From: JBOHHR01 sp050740975
GTDB lineage: Bacteria > Pseudomonadota > Gammaproteobacteria > JBOHHR01
Reading direction: 5' to 3'
Assembly (NCBI GenBank): GCA_050740975.1
Contig: JBOIEE010000194.1
Coordinates: forward strand, 1 to 5,617
Length of the DNA: 5,617 nucleotides
Part shown: positions 1 through 5,230 of the stretch, in pieces
Layout of the letters: each line of letters begins with the position of its first letter
Numbering within the stretch: the stretch's first letter is position 1
Translations under genes and position numbers: made by a program
The notes under the pieces: model-generated
What the model was told of the DNA's origin: nothing
The model's database searches: none
What the model saw: the letters and a program-made list of their open reading frames with translations, nothing else

Positions 1-289
1 GATGCAGTTGATCCAGATGACGGTCACGGGTTCTATAGAGATAACCCCACAACAGTGCGGCTGTGGTGACCTCAAGTATGAACTCAATGTACAGGAAGTT
101 CATCCAATAGGTGTGGAACTCCGGCGCGAAAGCGTCGAGGCCCGCGGACCACCCGTACACGTGCTCATACCACCGTACCCAGAGATAGAATACGGTGAAG
201 ATGGCCACCGTCAACCACATGTTTCTTTTATTGAGCATCGGCTCTTCTTGTGCGACAGCACCAGTAACTGCGTGACTTGTTGCAGCCAT
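1..289 (-). CDS. pmoC/amoC: Particulate methane/ammonia monooxygenase subunit C, N-terminal part (cut by window edge)
   Basis: This is the first 96 codons of subunit C of the copper-dependent membrane monooxygenase that oxidises methane to methanol or ammonia to hydroxylamine. The translation starts MAATSHAVTGAVAQEEP. It continues with a hydrophobic helix (about residues 24-39), the conserved block VRWYE-VYGWSAGLDAFAPEF (38-58), then TYWMNFLYIE entering a second membrane helix (about 61-84) that ends in TRDR. From memory these blocks match gammaproteobacterial PmoC/AmoC closely and betaproteobacterial AmoC poorly. The copper-site residues lie further along, outside the window. The ATG is fixed by a strong AAGGAGG (298-304) eight bases upstream. 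In this family subunit C is normally followed by A and B, so the rest of the operon should lie beyond base 1. Whether the substrate is methane or ammonia cannot be decided from this fragment. Family assignment is very secure. Confidence 0.93.
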   Translation of the reverse strand, partial: MAATSHAVTGAVAQEEPMLNKRNMWLTVAIFTVFYLWVRWYEHVYGWSAGLDAFAPEFHTYWMNFLYIEFILEVTTAALLWGYLYRTRDRHLDQLH

Positions 290-328
290 TTGGTATGCCT
301 CCTTCTTTATGTGGATGAGATGAAAAGT

Positions 329-363
329 TGGAATTCACCAGCGTACTGCGCTTTTGAATTCCA
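329..363 (-). promoter_or_regulatory. Long hairpin / inverted repeat in the pmoC/amoC leader
   Basis: A perfect 9-bp inverted repeat, TGGAATTCA (329-337) and TGAATTCCA (355-363), encloses a second in-register repeat, AGCG (340-343) and CGCT (349-352). The two stems share the same centre and are separated by a symmetric 2x2 internal loop (AA opposite GG on the transcript). The apical loop is 5 nt. In the mRNA this would be a 35-nt stem-loop about 40 nt upstream of the start codon and about 25 nt upstream of the ribosome binding site. There is no U-tract, so it is not a terminator. It could stabilise the 5' end of the transcript, regulate translation, or be a binding site for a dimeric protein on DNA. 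Confidence 0.6.
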
Positions 364-429
364 CCGAACCGGCACTTGTCCTTACTTATTTATGAGCAAG
401 TCTAAGTGCACAGGCCCATGTGACCAGCA

Positions 430-457
430 AGTTTACCACTTGGGTAAGGCATGTCAA
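430..457 (-). promoter_or_regulatory. Sigma-70-type promoter for pmoC/amoC
   Basis: On the minus strand there is a perfect -35 box TTGACA (452-457), a 16-bp spacer and a -10 box TAAACT (430-435, four of six consensus bases). Transcription would begin near 423, giving a leader of about 130 nt before the ATG at 289. The boxes are read directly; promoter activity is inferred. Confidence 0.6.
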
Positions 458-494
458 GCGATAATAAGAACGAAATAAGCGTCATAAACGGCGC

Positions 495-525
495 AAAAAA
501 ACCGGAGGGGGTCTTCTCGTAACCC
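495..525 (-). terminator. Possible weak terminator of ampG
   Basis: Just after the ampG stop codon the minus strand has a short stem (GGGT/ACCC, 522-525 with 509-512), a C-rich stretch, and then a run of seven T (495-501). The T-run is good but the stem is only four base pairs, so this is a weak candidate. If it fails, ampG transcripts would read on into the pmoC/amoC leader. Confidence 0.3.
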
Positions 526-529
526 GTCG

Positions 530-1771
530 TCATTGCGTTTCATCCAGCCGAATGAGCGTTGCGTGCAGCCGCCACAGCAAGCACAGGCCTGGAAACGCGG
601 CGATCACGGAGATAAAGAAAAACAGGGGCCAGCCAAGCTCCGTCACCCAGTATCCCGCCACGGGACCGGCTAGCACTCGCCCTATTGATGCAAGCGCAGA
701 AAGCAGCGCAAATTGCGTCGCGGTGTACCTGTGGTCACACAGCGCCATTAACAAGGCAACGAACGCGGCTGTTCCCATGCCCCCCGCCAGATTTTCCAGG
801 CCGATGACCACGACCATTCCCAGGTAATGTTTGTCGCTTACAGCCAAAACAAAAAAGCCAAGATTTGTAACCGCTTGAAGAATACCGAACAAAAACAGCG
901 AGCGATATAATCCCCAGCGCACCATCATAGCGCCCCCTGCCATCGCCCCCGCGAGCAGTGCCATTAAGCCCATGCCTTTATTGACTACGCCAACATCGGT
1001 GGCGGAGAACCCCAGTCCTCGGAGCAAAAAGGTACTGCTTAAGCTGGCGGAAAATGCGTCGCCTAATTTATAGAGCACGATCAGCGCGAACAAGCTCCAA
1101 GCACCGGAACGCGACCAAAACTCAACAAAAGGATCGCGTACGGCACGGGCTAAGGACAAGGGTATACGCCCGCTGTGTCCGGGTTCCGGGCTGACCAGAG
1201 TGGCGGCAATTCCTAAGGTCATCGTCATCGCCATGACGACATAGGTTGTGCGCCAACCTACTTGATCCGACAACACCAGCGCCAGTGCGCCGGAGGTCAA
1301 CATCGCCATGCGATACCCCGTGACGGACACCGCCGCACCAAACCCGCGCTCTGCGGGCTGGAGTATGTCTGCCCGATAGGCATCGAAGGCGATGTCTTGG
1401 GAGGCCGAGAGAAACGCGACGAGCAAAGCGAGCGCCCCCAACAGCGCGGCATTTTCCACCGGCGACAAACCAGCCATCGCCGCTATGCTGGCTAAGAGCC
1501 CCAGTTGGGTAAGCAGCATCCAACCGCGACGACGGCCCAACAGCGGCAGGGCGTAGCGGTCCATTAGGGGAGCCCAAAGAAACTTGACCGTATACGGCAG
1601 CCCGGTCAATGCAAACACGCCGATCGTCTTAATGTCCACGCCCGCTACCGTCAGCCACGCTTGCAGCGTGCCGGCTGTCAGTGCCAAAGGGAGGCCCGAT
1701 GAAAACCCGAGGAACAACATCACCGCGATCCGGCGGTTAATGAGCGACGATAAAGTCAAAGCTTGAGGCAC
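530..1771 (-). CDS. ampG: AmpG-type muropeptide MFS permease
   Basis: A 413-residue polytopic inner-membrane protein of the AmpG branch of the major facilitator superfamily. AmpG imports N-acetylglucosaminyl-anhydromuramyl peptides from the periplasm for cell-wall recycling, and in some species this feeds AmpR-controlled beta-lactamase induction. Family marks, in order: FSSGLPLAL (23-31) in helix 1, the cytoplasmic loop WAPLMDR...GRRRGW (66-84), ASQDIAFDAYR (123-133), YKLGDA (234-239), ENLAGGMG (326-333) and TATQFALLSAL (350-360). About twelve hydrophobic helices are evident. It is shorter than E. coli AmpG (about 490 residues), lacking the C-terminal extension, as many homologues do. The start is GTG, preceded by only a weak GGAA about seven bases away. 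The first helix begins near residue 15, so any other start would have to be nearby. It stands alone, about 240 bp upstream of pmoC/amoC on the same strand, with no obvious functional tie to it. No ampC or ampR is visible. Confidence 0.88.
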   Translation of the reverse strand: MPQALTLSSLINRRIAVMLFLGFSSGLPLALTAGTLQAWLTVAGVDIKTIGVFALTGLPYTVKFLWAPLMDRYALPLLGRRRGWMLLTQLGLLASIAAMAGLSPVENAALLGALALLVAFLSASQDIAFDAYRADILQPAERGFGAAVSVTGYRMAMLTSGALALVLSDQVGWRTTYVVMAMTMTLGIAATLVSPEPGHSGRIPLSLARAVRDPFVEFWSRSGAWSLFALIVLYKLGDAFSASLSSTFLLRGLGFSATDVGVVNKGMGLMALLAGAMAGGAMMVRWGLYRSLFLFGILQAVTNLGFFVLAVSDKHYLGMVVVIGLENLAGGMGTAAFVALLMALCDHRYTATQFALLSALASIGRVLAGPVAGYWVTELGWPLFFFISVIAAFPGLCLLWRLHATLIRLDETQ

Positions 1772-2099
1772 GGACCAGTTCCGCTAGGGTTCTCGCCCTT
1801 AAGTTACTCGTGGATTTCTTGATGCTCGCCGCCTGTCGAGACGAGCGTGCGAAGTTGTCGGGCACACGCCAAATGAGGTATCCTTGCTTCGTTACACGGC
1901 GGCCCACCGTAAGTTTGTCGGAAAACGGGTCCTACGGTGTGAGGGCGCTGGCAGGGGATCGTGCTCATAATCATCGTGGGCGAGCATCTATGTCGACTGG
2001 CGATGGATGATGGGCAACCCTGAAGAGGAAAACCAACCGAAGCAATAGGAAGATGTCACGCAAACGGTGCGTGGCTTACGATAATGAGGTGTGAAAAGC
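1772..2099. other. Intergenic region between divergent ampG and the small lipoprotein gene
   Basis: These 328 bases separate two divergent genes, so promoters for both should be here, but I see no clearly convincing -35/-10 pair. One weak plus-strand candidate is TTGTCG followed 18 bp later by TATCCT (around 1856-1885). A plus-strand reading frame of 66 codons (1810-2010) has no ribosome binding site and no recognisable composition, and is probably chance. A small hairpin, CACGC-N7-GCGTG (about 2057-2073), lies shortly before the lipoprotein's ribosome binding site. I recognise no known RNA family. Confidence 0.4.
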
Positions 2100-2255
2100 A
2101 TGAAGAAGGTATTATTTATCATTTCCCTACTGGCGCTCGCGGCGTGTGACTTTCCCCATTCCGCGGGTAAAGGACCGCCGCGCCCGGATAGAGGCCAGGA
2201 CGGCTCGCTGCCCCCCCAGGAACAATCAACGCCGGCGCCGCCCGCGGCTCAATAA
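2100..2255 (+). CDS. Small proline-rich lipoprotein (51 aa), unknown function
   Basis: A short gene encoding 51 residues. It opens with a typical lipoprotein signal: MKK, a hydrophobic stretch, then the lipobox LAAC with the lipidated cysteine at residue 16. The mature part is only 36 residues, hydrophilic and rich in proline (PPRP, LPPQ, TPAPPAAQ). It looks like an unstructured tail anchored in the membrane rather than a folded domain. The ATG is preceded by TGAGGTG about nine bases upstream, a plausible ribosome binding site. A stem-loop terminator follows about 35 bases after the stop, so it appears to be a monocistronic unit. It is the only plus-strand gene in the window and converges on the larger lipoprotein gene. 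I do not recognise a family. Residue D at position +2 after the cysteine (CDF) is the signal that favours inner-membrane retention in enterobacteria; whether that rule applies here is uncertain. Confidence 0.72.
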   Translation: MKKVLFIISLLALAACDFPHSAGKGPPRPDRGQDGSLPPQEQSTPAPPAAQ

Positions 2256-2280
2256 CGTATTTAGACAACAGTAAGATATT

Positions 2281-2328
2281 ACCCCGCTCAGGGCACTTCG
2301 AGTGCTTCGAAGTGCCCGGGGTTTATAT
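2281..2328 (+). terminator. Stem-loop terminator of the small lipoprotein gene
   Basis: A perfect 11-bp stem, GGGCACTTCGA (2291-2301) with TCGAAGTGCCC (2307-2317), closes a 5-nt loop GTGCT. An additional ACCCC (2281-2285) can pair with GGGGT (2318-2322), extending the stem across a five-base bulge. It is followed by TTTATAT, a weak T-tract. The stem is strong and well placed after the stop codon; the poor T-run lowers certainty of intrinsic termination. Confidence 0.6.
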
Positions 2329-2401
2329 CGGATTGAGCAGCATGGCAGAAGTCGCCAAGATGCTCCAGAGGTAGGCGACCCAGAGCCAGCAAGAACCACA
2401 G

Positions 2402-2430
2402 AAAAAAGAGCGGGGTATTAGCCCGCTCTT
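2402..2430 (-). terminator. Rho-independent terminator of the DUF4878-like lipoprotein gene
   Basis: Read on the minus strand, AAGAGCGGG (2430-2422) pairs perfectly with CCCGCTCTT (2414-2406) around a 7-nt loop. The distal arm ends in a run of six T (2407-2402). This is a textbook intrinsic terminator about 80 bases after the stop of the minus-strand lipoprotein. It lies back to back with the plus-strand terminator at 2281-2328, insulating the convergent genes. Confidence 0.85.
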
Positions 2431-2464
2431 CTCTCGTGAGCTTACCTCCGATCGGTAGGTCGAA

Positions 2465-2495
2465 TTGGGGGAGATGCGCCGAGACCGGCCCCCAA
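2465..2495 (-). repeat. Inverted repeat in the 3' region of the lipoprotein gene
   Basis: TTGGGGG (2465-2471) and CCCCCAA (2489-2495) form a perfect 7-bp inverted repeat around a 17-nt spacer, starting about 12 bases after the lipoprotein stop codon. It has no T-run. It could be a 3'-end stabilising hairpin ahead of the true terminator at 2402-2430. Confidence 0.4.
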
Positions 2496-2507
2496 ATAGA
2501 CCGTCAA

Positions 2508-2936
2508 TTAGAACTTCGCTTCCCCACCTTCCAACTGGAAGTTGGCCTCTGTGATCTTCCACTCGTTGCCCTGCTTCGCGAGCTTGATCGTATCTGCACG
2601 CATCCGGCGAGCGGTCTTTTTGTCGAGCTTAACCACTGCCGTATCGCCCTCTTGTTTGACGTCCATTTTTAACTCCTGCAAAGGAAGGCCCCTTATATCA
2701 TTGCTTACTTTGAGCCTGTTTCTCGAAAGGGCCTCGAACTGAGCGGTCGCGGAATCCGCAAATATCTCCTTCACGCCAGAGAAATCATCTTTCTCGATCA
2801 AGTTCATCATCTGCTTGATCGCATTATCAGGCGTCGACTGATCGAATTCGACTTTGCTGCTCGCATCTTTCGCTGTACCGCACCCCAACAACACCAACCC
2901 CAAGACTACCAATAATGCATGTAGTTTTAATCGCAT
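2508..2936 (-). CDS. Lipoprotein with a DUF4878/NTF2-like domain (142 aa)
   Basis: A predicted lipoprotein. I place the start at the ATG at 2936, not at the upstream in-frame ATG at 3068. From 2936 the protein opens with a proper signal peptide, MRLKLHALLVVLGLVLLGC, with the lipidated cysteine at residue 19, and GAGG lies eight bases upstream. The extra 44 residues of the longer form are arginine-rich, overlap the promoter and would bury the signal peptide. The mature part is about 120 residues: STPDNAIKQMMNLIEKDDFSGVKEIFAD (34-61), then a stretch on mean residue charge typical of small alpha+beta domains, ending GDTAVVKLDKK...LAKQGNEWKITEANF (98-133). This layout resembles DUF4878 and related NTF2-like lipoproteins, whose function is not established. 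It lies 145 bp downstream of the TonB receptor on the same strand, has its own promoter and ends at a strong terminator. A role in metal uptake is not indicated. Confidence 0.82.
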   Translation of the reverse strand: MRLKLHALLVVLGLVLLGCGTAKDASSKVEFDQSTPDNAIKQMMNLIEKDDFSGVKEIFADSATAQFEALSRNRLKVSNDIRGLPLQELKMDVKQEGDTAVVKLDKKTARRMRADTIKLAKQGNEWKITEANFQLEGGEAKF

Positions 2937-3036
2937 TTCTCCATCCTCAACTTTTTCTATTCTTGAACTTTCTAAAGGAGAGACCGGGATCGACCGTCCG
3001 CGTCTAACCTCGAGCCCCCATCTTCTACGCCTGCGG

Positions 3037-3065
3037 ATTTTACTGTGTCGATAGGGAAAGCTCAA
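3037..3065 (-). promoter_or_regulatory. Sigma-70-type promoter for the DUF4878-like lipoprotein
   Basis: On the minus strand TTGAGC (3060-3065) is followed after a 17-bp spacer by TAAAAT (3037-3042), five of six -10 consensus bases. Transcription would start near 3030, about 95 nt before the ATG. It shows the lipoprotein gene need not be co-transcribed with the TonB receptor just upstream. Confidence 0.6.
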
Positions 3066-3081
3066 CAAAGCAAGTTTGCGA

Positions 3082-5142
3082 TCAAAAGCGATAATTCAAT
3101 GTTACCCTGACTGCGCGCGGCTCCACGGGATGGAAGTGGAGATCGCTTACACCCTCGGCCGGTTCACCCGCTAGGCGGGAATCGAAAAAGTAGGCGATAT
3201 CAAAATCTTCAGAATCAAAGAGGTTAAACACGTCGAGTTGCACGCTCAAGTCTTCGCGAAGGCGGTAACCTCCCTGGAGATTAACCACGGTAGTTGATCC
3301 TGCTTCGACCCGGGCGTCCTCTATGAGCGGAACATCGCCGAAGTGGCGCAGCCGCAACGCACCGAAAATACCATTCGGGAAATCGACCGTGCCGCCGGCG
3401 GTGATCACCCGCCCTACCGAGTTCGGGATTTCGTCATCCGCAACATCGGTGAATTCGGCTTTGGTAAAGGCCAGATCGAAATCCAGGGTCAGCCAGTCGG
3501 TGACCTGGTAGAAATTAGCCCACTCCAGCCCGTAGCGGCGGCTCTCGCCGCTCGGCTCCGTGGTGCCGGCATCGCCCACGAACACAAGCTCCGAATCCAG
3601 CTCCAGATACCATAATCCCAGGCTGGAATGCAGCCCCGGCACAAAGTTTGTGCGTAAACCGACCTCGGCTCCCTGGGATTCGACCAAGGGATCCACCGGC
3701 TCCACCGCATCACCCGTCTTGGGATCGATCCTAATGGTGGTGCCGCGCGCATCGTTGCTGTGGAACCCCCTACCGAGGTTGAGATAAAGCTCCGTTTCAT
3801 ACCAAGGACCAAATACCAAGCTCAGCTTGGGACTGAACTGGGCATCGCCCTCAGCACCGGAATTTTGGGGTATGGTCTCGCTGTCGACATCGAAGTGGAA
3901 GAAATCTCCACGCAGTCCAAGCACGGTGCGAAACCACTCAAGCCATTGGGTTTCGTTTTTAAGGTATAAACCGACGCTCGTCTGCTGTACTTCGTCCTCA
4001 CGGATTGTGCGCAACTCTGCCCGCTCTCGGGTCTGGAAAAGTCCTACCGCCGGAATGTAATCGTGGCGCAGTTGCAGGCCAAGGGTGTTAAACGAATGTC
4101 GGCCGATGCCGGCGATGTGCCAGTCATACTCCGAGGTCCCGCCATACGTGTAGCGCCGGTCTACTTGCTTGAACTGATCTCCGTTAATGGGATCGTCTAG
4201 GAAATAAGTGAAGTTCGACCACAAGTCTAAGCGGGAATAAAACGCAAACGCGTTCAGGCGGATGGCCGACTTATCCCGATTGGACCACCAATCCATGCTC
4301 AGACCATGGCGTTGGGCGCGCCCGCCCAAGGTGGGATCGATCTGCCCCAAACGCGAGATCAGCCCCTGCTGAACCGCCCTTTGCGGGATCTGATCGGTCG
4401 AATCCCAGTCGCCATAATAAGATAGGCCCGTGAACCGATAGCCCTCGGTAACAGTGCCGCCCGTGTACTTAAGCAAGAGATTGAGCCGCAGGGCATCCTC
4501 ATCGAGATCCCACGGACCATCGTAGTATTGCGCTTCCATCCCGTACAGAAATGTGCCTTGGGACAGGGGCATCGAATCCGCTACCACGCCGCGGTAAAAA
4601 TTGTCTTCGCCCACGCCAATCCTCAGCAGCCCCTTATCCAGTTCATCGTACAGGTGGTAATGCGCGTAGCCGGCGGAAGAAAAATCCCCGACGTCCGCGT
4701 AGTACGGTCCCTTGCCGTAATCGATGTAGTTCACAAGCTCTGGAATGATGGGATTCAGGTCCAAATAACCTTGCCCGTGACCGTGGGAGGGCAGGTTGAG
4801 CGGCACACCGTCCATCCTTGCGTTGAAATCGGTACCGTGATCCAGATTAAAGCCGCGTAAAAAATACTGGTTTGCCTTGCCCGTTCCGCTGTGCTGCGTC
4901 ACCACCGCCCCGGGCACGATTTCTAATAGCTCACCGCTTCTTAAAATCGGTCGCGCCCTGAGCTGCGCCTGACCCACCCGCCCTTGGTTAGAAGATTCCG
5001 CGATCCCGCTCAGATCATCCGCGCGACCTGTGACCGTCAGCGTCTCAAGTTCGGTTACTTCCTCTTCTTCATGGGCGAAAACCTGTCCTGTAGCGATGGC
5101 AAGAAAAATAGCGCTCAGAACCAAAACTAAGCTTCTGGACAT
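3082..5142 (-). CDS. TonB-dependent outer-membrane receptor, putative nickel or metallophore uptake
   Basis: A complete 686-residue TonB-dependent receptor: an outer-membrane 22-strand barrel with a plug, importing a scarce ligand with energy from TonB-ExbBD. A signal peptide occupies residues 1-23, with likely cleavage VFA/HEEEE. A TonB-box-like ETLTVTG is at 33-39. The plug domain spans about 45-165 and includes ELLEIVPGAVVTQHSGTGKANQ-type sequence, FLRGFNLDHGTDF, DGVPLNLP and the histidine-bearing SHGHGQGY (119-126). The barrel runs from about 170 to the terminal phenylalanine in LNYRF, the usual assembly signal. The ATG is preceded by AAGGAGG (5150-5156) with a 7-base gap. Its promoter contains a NikR-like operator and nikR lies 88 bp upstream, so I infer nickel-responsive control and a nickel or nickel-chelate substrate, as for FrpB4/FecA3 of Helicobacter. 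The plug family itself is widespread and usually unassigned; cobalt, copper or a siderophore-like ligand remain possible. Confidence 0.93.
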   Translation of the reverse strand: MSRSLVLVLSAIFLAIATGQVFAHEEEEVTELETLTVTGRADDLSGIAESSNQGRVGQAQLRARPILRSGELLEIVPGAVVTQHSGTGKANQYFLRGFNLDHGTDFNARMDGVPLNLPSHGHGQGYLDLNPIIPELVNYIDYGKGPYYADVGDFSSAGYAHYHLYDELDKGLLRIGVGEDNFYRGVVADSMPLSQGTFLYGMEAQYYDGPWDLDEDALRLNLLLKYTGGTVTEGYRFTGLSYYGDWDSTDQIPQRAVQQGLISRLGQIDPTLGGRAQRHGLSMDWWSNRDKSAIRLNAFAFYSRLDLWSNFTYFLDDPINGDQFKQVDRRYTYGGTSEYDWHIAGIGRHSFNTLGLQLRHDYIPAVGLFQTRERAELRTIREDEVQQTSVGLYLKNETQWLEWFRTVLGLRGDFFHFDVDSETIPQNSGAEGDAQFSPKLSLVFGPWYETELYLNLGRGFHSNDARGTTIRIDPKTGDAVEPVDPLVESQGAEVGLRTNFVPGLHSSLGLWYLELDSELVFVGDAGTTEPSGESRRYGLEWANFYQVTDWLTLDFDLAFTKAEFTDVADDEIPNSVGRVITAGGTVDFPNGIFGALRLRHFGDVPLIEDARVEAGSTTVVNLQGGYRLREDLSVQLDVFNLFDSEDFDIAYFFDSRLAGEPAEGVSDLHFHPVEPRAVRVTLNYRF

Positions 5143-5149
5143 TGTTCGG

Positions 5150-5156
5150 CCTCCTT
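5150..5156 (-). promoter_or_regulatory. Ribosome binding site of the TonB receptor
   Basis: AAGGAGG on the minus strand, seven bases before the ATG. It confirms the receptor start and shares one base with the left end of a smaller palindrome in the operator region (5156-5172), so a repressor bound there would sit against the start of the gene. Confidence 0.75.
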
Positions 5157-5158
5157 AT

Positions 5159-5183
5159 TATTACAAATAATATTTTTGTAATA
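5159..5183 (-). promoter_or_regulatory. Predicted NikR operator upstream of the TonB receptor
   Basis: A perfect inverted repeat, TATTACAAA (5159-5167) and TTTGTAATA (5175-5183), with a 7-bp spacer, 25 bp in total. Its outer bases read TATTA-N15-TAATA, which fits the Helicobacter pylori NikR pseudo-consensus TRWYA-N15-TRWYA. Read as TATTAC-N13-GTAATA it also resembles the GTGTTAC-type operators predicted for other NikR groups. A second, overlapping perfect palindrome TATTATT-N3-AATAATA occupies 5156-5172. The operator covers the predicted -10 box. A NikR encoded immediately upstream makes NikR the likely ligand; binding itself is inferred. Confidence 0.72.
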
Positions 5184-5206
5184 CCGAACTCTATCCTAAA
5201 GCTCAA
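5178..5206 (-). promoter_or_regulatory. Predicted promoter of the TonB receptor, overlapping the operator
   Basis: On the minus strand TTGAGC (5201-5206) is separated by 17 bp from TATTAC (5178-5183), each four of six consensus bases. The -10 box is one outer half-site of the inverted repeat at 5159-5183, so occupation of the operator would block RNA polymerase. This is the arrangement expected for repression by nickel-loaded NikR. Confidence 0.5.
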
Positions 5207-5230
5207 TAGGTTGTCCACGATGACTGAAGC

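Noticed and set aside
2..478. Plus-strand open frame of 158 codons
   Set aside because: Its first 290 bases are antisense to the clear pmoC/amoC coding sequence, and the remainder runs through that gene's leader. No ribosome binding site or family resemblance.
1122..1577. Minus-strand open frame of 151 codons inside ampG
   Set aside because: It is a shifted frame of the AmpG gene, arginine- and glycine-rich in the way of out-of-frame GC-rich DNA. AmpG motifs run continuously across it in the true frame.
1810..2010. Plus-strand open frame of 66 codons in the intergenic region
   Set aside because: No ribosome binding site, no recognisable domain and an unremarkable composition; probably chance.
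2009..2085. Possible cyclic di-GMP (GEMM) riboswitch before the small lipoprotein
   Set aside because: GGGCAACC and ACGCAAA resemble parts of the GEMM consensus, but the required paired regions, tetraloop and receptor are not in the right order or spacing.
2323..2562. Minus-strand open frame of 79 codons with a hydrophobic C-terminal end
   Set aside because: It overlaps the lipoprotein gene in another frame and reads through the strong terminator at 2402-2430. The hydrophobic tail alone is not enough to support a gene.
2937..3068. Longer N-terminus for the DUF4878-like lipoprotein (start at 3068)
   Set aside because: The added 44 residues are arginine-rich and precede a complete lipoprotein signal peptide with its own ribosome binding site; the region also contains the predicted promoter.
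3489..3812. Minus-strand open frame of 107 codons within the TonB receptor gene
   Set aside because: Shifted frame of the receptor barrel, which is continuous from plug to terminal phenylalanine with no sign of frameshift.
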